NCBI GenBank assembly: GCA_045538895.1
Contig: JAZQEH010000001.1
Coordinates: 1 to 38,561, forward strand
Origin: UMGS902 sp045538895
GTDB lineage: Bacteria; Bacillota; Clostridia; Oscillospirales; CAG-272
Direction of reading: 5' to 3'
Length of the DNA: 38,561 nt
Shown here: positions 1 through 6,090 of the stretch, piece by piece
Layout: each line of letters opens with the position of its first letter
How positions within the stretch are numbered: position 1 is the first letter of the stretch
Program-made: the position numbers and the translations under genes
The notes under the pieces: generated by a model
Databases searched by the model: none
Told to the model about the DNA's origin: nothing
What the model saw: the letters and a program-made list of their open reading frames with translations, nothing else

Positions 1-10
1 CATTAACAAG

Positions 11-128
11 CCTTCCTCAGACGAGGAAGGTGGCGCCGCAAGGCGACGGAAGGAGGGAACATTTCTAATTGTTACTTTTTCCCTCCCTCAGTCAGCGTTC
101 CGCTGACAGCTCCCTCGTCTGAGGGAGC
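11..128. repeat. Multi-hairpin palindromic repeat element
   Basis: The stretch folds into consecutive hairpins: 11-30 (CCTTCCTC/GAGGAAGG), 34-45 (CGCC/GGCG with a GCAA loop), 91-107 (GTCAGCG/CGCTGAC) and 109-128 (GCTCCCTC/GAGGGAGC). A longer-range pairing joins GGAGGGAA at 52-59 to TTCCCTCC at 79-86. No protein is encoded. Elements of this look are dispersed intergenic repeats in gut Firmicutes (recollection, not searched). It lies just past the 3' end of the minus-strand gene that stops at 162 and may help terminate it. The flank at 141-155 shares a 15-base sequence with the second repeat near 3.8 kb. The left end is cut by the window. Confidence 0.75.
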
Positions 129-161
129 CTTTATTACAACCATAAACATTAATTTATCGAA

Positions 162-953
162 TCAAAACCTATACTTCGCTGCGACGAGGGCGCCGATAAG
201 CGTATCCGTACCGCTTGATGCTCCGAGAGCGAGGACAAAATCAACGTCACTTTTCCAGTCACCGTCCGAAAAAATGGCTCTCACCACACGGTCATAGATG
301 GTAAAATACCGTCTGCCGAGTACGGCACTCACGTATGCACCGCTGATGAGATTTGTTCGGTTCAGATTGTCAAAAACCTTTTCACGCAGAGAAACGGCAG
401 GCACACCGAGGGCATTAAGCACGGCAAAGTAGCCGCAGAGAAAATCGTCACCCGAGGGGGTGAGTCCTCTGCCAAGACCAATAAGCTTGACAGCCGCTTC
501 AACGTTTCCGTTTGCAAGCTCTTTTATTGCATCGGCACAACCGATTCTGTTAAGCATTATGTACTCCAAAACGCCTTTTTGTGAGCCGTTTTGCTTTACA
601 TATTCAAAGATTTCCGCAAGGCGAGCGGGGGACGCATCTTCTCTTACAGTAAAGGGAGCAGGCACCTCGCACTCAAGCTCAATGCCGAGTTCCTTGCCGC
701 CTACGGTGAGGGTGTTTTCTGTGAGAATAACAGTGTCATCGGTGTTTGCAGAAAGCTCCTCTGCAAATGCGGGAAAGTTTTTTACGGCGACACCGAACGG
801 AACGTACCCCCACTTTGCATCGTGGAAAAGCAGAATTTCATTTCTGATCTTGCAGTAGATTCCCTGCGAAAACACACCGCAAACAGTGCCGCTTTCGCCT
901 TTTTCAGCAATACGGCGGGCAATTTTGCCCGCCGATAATTTCAAAGTAGCCAT
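162..953 (-). CDS. DUF2877 / AllH-like protein
   Basis: This 263-residue protein has the hallmark of the DUF2877 (AllH) family, the segment GLGRGLTPSGDDFLCGY at about residues 158-174. In Escherichia coli the AllH member (YlbF) is a subunit of oxamate carbamoyltransferase, which works with AllF and AllG and feeds carbamoyl phosphate to a carbamate kinase. No AllF or AllG partner is visible here, so that reaction cannot be assumed. Its ATG overlaps the stop codon of the upstream acetate-kinase-like gene in a TAATG arrangement, implying translational coupling and a shared task. There is no signal peptide or membrane segment, so it should be cytoplasmic. Family assignment is good; the substrate is unknown. 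Confidence 0.75.
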   Translation of the reverse strand: MATLKLSAGKIARRIAEKGESGTVCGVFSQGIYCKIRNEILLFHDAKWGYVPFGVAVKNFPAFAEELSANTDDTVILTENTLTVGGKELGIELECEVPAPFTVREDASPARLAEIFEYVKQNGSQKGVLEYIMLNRIGCADAIKELANGNVEAAVKLIGLGRGLTPSGDDFLCGYFAVLNALGVPAVSLREKVFDNLNRTNLISGAYVSAVLGRRYFTIYDRVVRAIFSDGDWKSDVDFVLALGASSGTDTLIGALVAAKYRF

Positions 954-2149
954 TACTTGTTCAAGCTGTATTCGTACGTCTTGGTGGCAACCATCTGCTC
1001 TTCATCGGTTGCAACAACGAAAACCTTGACGGAGGAATCAGCCGCCGAGATCTCGCATTCGCCCTTGACATTCTGGTTCTTTTCTTCGTCAAGCTTAACA
1101 CCGAAGCATGCAAGCTTTTCGCAAACCATGCGGCGGATGGACTTGGAGTTTTCGCCGATGCCGCCTGCAAAGGTGATGTAGTCAAGACCGCCCATTTCTG
1201 CATAGAAAGAGCCGATGTACTTAACGATTGATGCAACAAGCATATCCATAGCAAGCTTTGCACGTTCATTGCCGCCGTTTGCAGCTTCTTCGATAAAGCG
1301 GAGGTCGCTGTCAACGCCCGAGATACCGAGCAGACCGCCCTGCTTTGCAAAGCCTGTGGTGATTTCGTCCATGGTGAGTCCCTCATTCATAAGGAAGGGA
1401 ACAACGTAGGCATCAATGTCGCCGACACGTGCCGCATGGGGAAGGCCTGTCTGGGGAGTGAAGCCAAACGAGCAGTCAACGCTCTTGCCGTCCTTGATAG
1501 CGCAGAGGGAGGAGGAGCCGCCGAGGTGGCAGGAAACCGCCTTGAAAGAGGTTTTGCCGGTGAGCTCGGGGAGGTGGCGAGCGGTGTACTCATGTGAGTG
1601 ACCGTGGAAGCCGAAGCGCTGAATGCCGTACTTTTCGTACCATTCGTAGGGAACGGCATAGAGGCGGCGTTCCATGGGGATTGTCATGTGGAATGCGGTT
1701 TCAAACGAGCCTACAAGGAGTGCATCGGGGAGCATAGCCTTGAACTCACCGATTGCATCGAGGTAGGGGCGGTTGTGAGCAGGTGCGATAAAGAGGTAGT
1801 CCTTCATTGCACCGAGAACCTCTTCATCAAGTTCAAATACACCGTGGTGACCTTTTGCAAGTACAGTTTTAAAGCCAACTGCGCTGATTTCCTTGATGTC
1901 GGAGAGGATGTTCTGCTTTTTGTCGAGCAGGTCGGAAAGGAAAAGGGCGATGCCGTCTGCGTACTTCGGTACCGAGAGGTGGTCCTTTTCAATCTTTTCG
2001 CCGCTTGCGATGTTAGTGAATGAGTAAATAGCCTCGGTTTCACTGCCTACACGCTCAACTTTAGCGGTAGCATAAACCTTTTTTTCGGGCATCTCGTAAA
2101 GCTTGAATTTAAGCGAGGTAGAGCCAACGTTACAAACTAAAACTTTCAT
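953..2149 (-). CDS. Acetate-kinase-family protein with altered active site
   Basis: The 398-residue protein aligns along its length with acetate kinases (ASKHA fold, acyl-phosphate + ADP to carboxylate + ATP). It keeps NVGSTSLK near the N-terminus, FGFHGHSH, the Arg of AARVGDID, AGGIGENS and the C-terminal TDEEQM. It departs from Methanosarcina acetate kinase (sequence recalled) at several catalytic places: GHRVVHGG is GFKTVLAKG (Arg91 to Lys), FDTAFH is FETAFH (Asp148 to Glu), and HLGNGSS is HLGGSSS (Asn211 to Gly). The start at 2149 is preferred because AGGAGGCT lies just upstream (2153-2160); the same frame stays open further upstream but without such a site. It is coupled to the DUF2877 gene by a one-base overlap. 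It may use another acyl or carbamoyl phosphate; ordinary acetate kinase activity is uncertain. Confidence 0.8.
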   Translation of the reverse strand: MKVLVCNVGSTSLKFKLYEMPEKKVYATAKVERVGSETEAIYSFTNIASGEKIEKDHLSVPKYADGIALFLSDLLDKKQNILSDIKEISAVGFKTVLAKGHHGVFELDEEVLGAMKDYLFIAPAHNRPYLDAIGEFKAMLPDALLVGSFETAFHMTIPMERRLYAVPYEWYEKYGIQRFGFHGHSHEYTARHLPELTGKTSFKAVSCHLGGSSSLCAIKDGKSVDCSFGFTPQTGLPHAARVGDIDAYVVPFLMNEGLTMDEITTGFAKQGGLLGISGVDSDLRFIEEAANGGNERAKLAMDMLVASIVKYIGSFYAEMGGLDYITFAGGIGENSKSIRRMVCEKLACFGVKLDEEKNQNVKGECEISAADSSVKVFVVATDEEQMVATKTYEYSLNK

Positions 2150-2494
2150 ATAAGCCTCCTGAAAATATTCTAACATCATAATTATATCACAGAGTATGCA
2201 AAATAGTGTACAAAAATTTAAAAGTTGTGATGTATGAAACTTGCAGAAACTGACCAGAGGGTGAGAAACGCAGGCAGATTTTTGGATTTTTGTTTCGTCG
2301 GCGTACATGTGTACGGTAGAGACAAAAATCCAAAAAAGCAAGTAACGGCAAAGGCTTAAAAAAGCCCTTGCCGCATTTTGATTTTAATATTTTTAATATA
2401 AAGTAAAAAACTATTTCTTTTTATTTTTTGCTTTTATTTTTTACTTGCGGTCTGACGCGTTTGTCAGCACTCTGAGGCGATTTTAAATCGCCTT
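2150..2494. other. Intergenic leader of the kinase gene with inverted repeats
   Basis: No gene is seen here. The region holds a 14-bp perfect inverted repeat (2280-2293 with 2322-2335) around a 28-base loop that itself contains the dyad CGTACA-TG-TGTACG at 2303-2316. A second dyad at about 2345-2374 (CGGCAA... with ...TTGCCG) may end transcription of the CLC gene on the minus strand. A short dyad AGGCGATTT/AAATCGCCT at 2475-2493 directly follows that gene's stop codon. The 2280-2335 structure lies in the probable 5' leader of the kinase gene. Confidence 0.5.
2345..2374 (-). terminator. Probable terminator after CLC transporter gene
   Basis: A 12-bp stem with one mismatch (CGGCAAAGGCTT with AAGCCCTTGCCG) and an A-rich loop lies between the end of the CLC gene and the kinase gene. 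On the minus strand it is followed by TTACTTGCTTTTTT, a broken T-run. Strength is uncertain. Confidence 0.4.
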
Positions 2495-3739
2495 TTATCT
2501 TGTATGAATATTGATATAATTCTCGCTGAATTTGGAATATACGATACGTTGGCTGCGGTAAAGACCTGTATAGCCCGAGGTCATGTAGCTTATGCAACAG
2601 ACCGCCGCAAAAAGGAGAGGTGCTTTGCCGCCGAAAACCTCCATAGCGAGCATGACCGAGGCGACGGGACAGTTGACAACACCGCAGAAAAGTGCCACAA
2701 ATCCGATTGCCGCACCGAGGGATGAGTCGAGTCCGAGAATGGGCGCTGCAACGCAACCGAAGGTTGCACCTATGAAGAACGTAGGCACTATCTCACCGCC
2801 CTTGAAGCCTGCGGCAACGGTTATCACGGTGAAGATTATTTTTAAAATAAACGCTTCATACCGTGCTTCACCGCCCATTGCACGGGTGATAACGTCCATA
2901 CCTGCACCGTTGTATTCACGTGTATTTGTCAGCATGGTGAGTGCCACAAGCAATGCACCGCCGACTGCGACACGCAAATAGGGGTTTTGCAATATCTTTT
3001 CGGAAAAATGCTCAACCTTTGAAAGCGAAACGCAGAAAAGCACGCTTACAAGTGCACAAAGCAGTGCAAGCACCATTGCTTTTACCGTAACGGTTGCAGT
3101 TATTTCGGGAAATGCAAGGTCGAACTTTACGGGGTGCAATCCGCACAGCTTTGCAATGGCGGATGCCACAAAAGAGGCAACTATGCACGGGACAAGACCT
3201 GCATAGTGCATGATGCCTACGCTGACAACCTCAATGGCAAAAAACGTTGCGGTTACGGGAGTGCCGAAAAGTGCCGCAAATACGCTGCTCATGCCTGCCA
3301 TAACCATAAGGTGCATGTCTTTTTTGTCAAGGCGGAGCAGCTTGCCGAAGAAATAACTAATACTGCCGCCGAGTTGGAGTGCCGCACCCTCTCTGCCTGC
3401 AGAGCCGCCAAAGAGATGAGTGATTACGGTGCTTATGAAAATAAGCGGAGCCATGATAAGCGGCACGTTTTTATTATCAATATCTGCCGCTTCGATTACT
3501 CTGTTAGTGTCAACACCGTGCAGAGCGTGTGTGATTCTGTAAAGAAAAACGATGAGCAGACCTGCAAGCGGTAAAAACCAGATTAAAACATCGTATTTTT
3601 CACGTGTTTCGGTTGCGATATCCACAAGAATGTGGAAAGCACTGCCCACTCCGCCGCCTATACCGCCGATAAGCACCGCAATGAGTATCCATTTAATGAA
3701 CGTTTTCGTTTCTTTAAATACAGTTTTTATGTGTTCCAT
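2495..3739 (-). CDS. CLC-family anion channel/antiporter, possibly fluoride type
   Basis: This 414-residue multi-pass membrane protein carries the CLC filter segment GSAGREGAALQLGGSI at about residues 111-126, with the gating-glutamate position retained (GREG). The late helix reads NCPVASVMLAMEVFGG. CLC-F fluoride/proton antiporters typically show GREGT and an N-x-P...E-L-F-G segment there, so this protein resembles the fluoride branch more than EcCLC (GxEGP), though Ala replaces Thr. It has no cytoplasmic CBS domains, as is usual for short bacterial CLCs. No fluoride riboswitch was recognised upstream; that space holds a palindromic repeat. It is transcribed alone or at the head of the minus-strand block. 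CLC membership is firm; ion preference is a guess. Confidence 0.85.
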   Translation of the reverse strand: MEHIKTVFKETKTFIKWILIAVLIGGIGGGVGSAFHILVDIATETREKYDVLIWFLPLAGLLIVFLYRITHALHGVDTNRVIEAADIDNKNVPLIMAPLIFISTVITHLFGGSAGREGAALQLGGSISYFFGKLLRLDKKDMHLMVMAGMSSVFAALFGTPVTATFFAIEVVSVGIMHYAGLVPCIVASFVASAIAKLCGLHPVKFDLAFPEITATVTVKAMVLALLCALVSVLFCVSLSKVEHFSEKILQNPYLRVAVGGALLVALTMLTNTREYNGAGMDVITRAMGGEARYEAFILKIIFTVITVAAGFKGGEIVPTFFIGATFGCVAAPILGLDSSLGAAIGFVALFCGVVNCPVASVMLAMEVFGGKAPLLFAAVCCISYMTSGYTGLYRSQRIVYSKFSENYINIHTR

Positions 3740-3781
3740 GATTTTGAGATTGTAAGTTTATAATTTGTGCGTAGCCGTGAT

Positions 3782-3933
3782 ATAAATTAATGTTTATGAG
3801 AGCAAATGGGAAACCACAAACCGGTAGGGGATGGCCCCCTGGACATCCCGTTTCGCCTTTGTTAATGCGGGACGTCGAAGGCGCCGTCCCCTACCATGGT
3901 TGGTGCGTTACCATTACTATAAACTTTAATTTA
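3782..3933. repeat. Palindromic repeat element between ddh and the CLC gene
   Basis: The whole stretch is one long imperfect palindrome. The outer arms are TAAATTAATGTTTAT (3783-3797) and its near complement at 3919-3933. Inner arms are GGTAGGGGATGGC (3823-3835) with GCGCCGTCCCCTACC (3881-3895), and GGACATCCCG (3841-3850) with CGGGACGTC (3868-3876). The right arm runs into the ddh stop codon. It resembles a dispersed extragenic palindrome rather than a gene and may terminate ddh transcription. Confidence 0.75.
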
Positions 3934-4914
3934 CAGCAGTCTTTTTCTTAATTCTTCTCCGTCGAATGGGGAGAGGTATGCGGGCGGCACGTCAAACACG
4001 CTCTTGCAGCCGCACATTCCCTCACGGTTCATTCTCGCAGCCGCACGTGCGTATGCAACAAGCACCGACGAGGTAAACTCGGGGTTTGAATCAAGCTTTA
4101 AGCTGTACTCAATAATATGGGTATTCTCGCCCGAAAGTCCTGTTTTTCCGCTCCTTATAACTCTGCCGCCGTGGGGGATTCCGCTATGGTCACGGATAAG
4201 TTCCTCCATGGAGATGAAATGCACGGTTGTATCATAGTCGGCAAAGTAATTCGGCATGGTCTTGATTTCGTTTTCGATTCTTGCAAGGTCGGCACCCTCC
4301 TCGGCAACCACAAAGCACTCACGTGTGTGCTTTTCACGTGTGGTAAGCGTGGGATTTGCACCGCTACGCACCGCTTCAAGTGCACTTTCAACGGGAATAG
4401 TGTACTGTCTTGCATCCAGAACACCCTCAATGCGGCGGATAGCGTCCGAATGTCCCTGACTCACGCCTTTGCCCCAGAAAGTATAAGATTCGCCGACAGG
4501 CAGAATCGTTTCCGCATAAAGGCGGTTAAGCGAAAAGAGGCCCGGATCCCAGCCAACCGAAATCATGGCTACCTTATCGCCGTCCTTTGCCGCACGGTCT
4601 ACATTTGCAAAATGTTCGGGAATTTTTGCGTGTGTATCAAAGCTGTCAACCACGTTGAAAAATCTCGCAAGTGTGGGAGTCTGCACGGGCAGGTCGGTTG
4701 CACTGCCGCCGCAAATCACAAGTACGTCGATTTCGTCACGGTGATTAAGGATATCGTCAATATGGTATACGGGCACACCCGTGAGCGTTTTAAGTGAGGA
4801 TGGTTCACGGCGGGTAAAAATGCCGTAAAGCTCCATGTCTGTATTCTGTTTTACTGCACACTCGACACCCTTGCCGAGGTTGCCGTAGCCTACAATAGCA
4901 ATTTTAGTTTGCAT
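3931..4914 (-). CDS. ddh: meso-Diaminopimelate D-dehydrogenase
   Basis: This enzyme catalyses NADPH-dependent reductive amination of tetrahydrodipicolinate to meso-diaminopimelate, a one-step branch to lysine and peptidoglycan precursors. The 327-residue length fits the family. Visible marks are the Rossmann GYGNLGKG at residues 9-16, FDTHAKIPEHF, SVGWDPGLFSLNR and WGKGVSQGHSDAIRRI, the last being typical of Ddh substrate and dimer regions. It starts at ATG 4914. It lies 69 bases downstream of the HAD gene on the same strand, so it may or may not belong to that transcript. It is cytoplasmic. Confidence is high because several long family-specific motifs agree. Confidence 0.93.
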   Translation of the reverse strand: MQTKIAIVGYGNLGKGVECAVKQNTDMELYGIFTRREPSSLKTLTGVPVYHIDDILNHRDEIDVLVICGGSATDLPVQTPTLARFFNVVDSFDTHAKIPEHFANVDRAAKDGDKVAMISVGWDPGLFSLNRLYAETILPVGESYTFWGKGVSQGHSDAIRRIEGVLDARQYTIPVESALEAVRSGANPTLTTREKHTRECFVVAEEGADLARIENEIKTMPNYFADYDTTVHFISMEELIRDHSGIPHGGRVIRSGKTGLSGENTHIIEYSLKLDSNPEFTSSVLVAYARAAARMNREGMCGCKSVFDVPPAYLSPFDGEELRKRLL

Positions 4915-4983
4915 AAAATGCCTCTTTTCATCAAAAATATATAAAAATTATATGTTTTTTGAACTCACAAGTCAAGTAAAAAC

Positions 4984-5796
4984 TTATATAATTGCATTTT
5001 CCAGCAACCATTTTGCAACACCGTCGCTGTCATTTGAGCCAATAACTGCGGTTGCCGCCTTTTTAAGCTCCACGTCTGCGTTTGAGGTGGCATAGCACTC
5101 GTCAGCAAGTGCAAACATCGAGAGGTCGTTTTTGCCGTCGCCAAAGCATACTACTTTGTCGCAGCCGAGGATTTTTTTGAGTTGCTTTATGGCGTTTGAC
5201 TTTGTGGCTTCTTTGGGATGTATTTCGAGCCACGGCTTTTTACTGTAGTTTTCAATATAGTAAACACAGGTAAACTCATCTTTCAGTTTTTCATACAGCG
5301 GCAGCAGTTTTTCTTCACTGTCAAGGCAACTGAAATGAAATATATCGCCGCAAAACGTCCCCGCTTCATCGGTGGGGCGGCGGCGTGCATCAAACCGTGT
5401 CTGCAAAAATTCACGCATACTATCGGTCATTTTTTCTTCAACGTACGAAAAGCGTTCACTGCCGTCTATCATCGCATATACAAACGGAAAAACACCGCCG
5501 CTGTGCAGAGTTTTAAGTATTCTTTCCGCGGCTCCTTTTTCAAAACCGCATGAATACAGTGTATGTTTGCCGCCGTTATCCAAAATAAAAGTTCCGTTAT
5601 ACACAATAACGGGAATTTCACTGCACAAGCCCTCGGTTACTTTCCCTGCAGTGTAAAATGACCTTGCAGTTGCATACGAAAACAGCAGTCCTCTATCAAC
5701 AAGCGAGTTTACCGCTTTCGCAGTAAACTCGCTTATCCTTTGCCCGCTATTTAAAAGAGTACCGTCAAGGTCGGAGATATACAAAGTTTTTCCCAT
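4984..5796 (-). CDS. HAD-superfamily Cof-type (IIB) phosphatase
   Basis: The protein (270 residues) has HAD motif I DLDGTLLNS near residue 9 with both catalytic aspartates, and motif IV GDGKNDLSMFALAD near the C-terminus. The insert between them is of the Cof/YbiV type IIB cap. Family members dephosphorylate sugar phosphates, nucleotides or flavin-related compounds; the substrate cannot be read from sequence. Only one base separates its ATG from the stop of the RyR-domain gene, so it is very probably co-translated with the RyR/RCK operon. If that operon senses a phosphorylated or nucleotide ligand, this enzyme could remove it, which is inference. It is cytoplasmic. Confidence 0.88.
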   Translation of the reverse strand: MGKTLYISDLDGTLLNSGQRISEFTAKAVNSLVDRGLLFSYATARSFYTAGKVTEGLCSEIPVIVYNGTFILDNGGKHTLYSCGFEKGAAERILKTLHSGGVFPFVYAMIDGSERFSYVEEKMTDSMREFLQTRFDARRRPTDEAGTFCGDIFHFSCLDSEEKLLPLYEKLKDEFTCVYYIENYSKKPWLEIHPKEATKSNAIKQLKKILGCDKVVCFGDGKNDLSMFALADECYATSNADVELKKAATAVIGSNDSDGVAKWLLENAII

Positions 5797-5797
5797 A

Positions 5798-6079
5798 CTA
5801 TTCCTTTACTATCTTATATCCCATTGCAACTATAAACTTGAGAGTCTGCATGGCAGTTACTCGGTCAAACTCCTTTTCACTTTCGGGAAGCTCGTCATAT
5901 GGCACAAGGCAAGGCGTGGTTTTCTTTGCATCGTCACGCACCTCGCCGTATACCCAGCCCTCGTCTATTCTACCCTTTGCCCATGCTTCATGCACCTGCT
6001 TTGCAATCTGCTCGGTGAGAGTGAGCAGTTCGCTTGGCAGTTCTGTTTTGCTTGTATCGTACGGTTCTGGATTATACAT
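5798..6079 (-). CDS. Free-standing RyR-domain protein
   Basis: The 93-residue protein is almost entirely one RyR domain (Pfam RyR, named for the ryanodine-receptor repeat). It shows YNPEPYDTS, LPSELLTLTEQIAKQVHEAW, RIDEGWVYGEVRDD, PCLVPYDELPESEKEFDR and a final helix ending in MGYKIVKE. In animals these repeats are part of the ryanodine receptor; in bacteria small RyR proteins are widespread and little studied, with proposals that they bind small ligands. The gene sits 11 bases after the large membrane protein gene, whose own C-terminus has a degenerate RyR-like region, and 1 base before the HAD gene. The start is supported by CAGGAGA at 6084-6090. Domain call is strong; function unknown. Confidence 0.88.
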   Translation of the reverse strand: MYNPEPYDTSKTELPSELLTLTEQIAKQVHEAWAKGRIDEGWVYGEVRDDAKKTTPCLVPYDELPESEKEFDRVTAMQTLKFIVAMGYKIVKE

Positions 6080-6090
6080 GTTTTCTCCTG

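Noticed and set aside
3740..3930. Fluoride riboswitch ahead of the CLC gene
   Set aside because: I looked for the conserved fluoride-aptamer blocks on the minus strand and found only the palindromic repeat.
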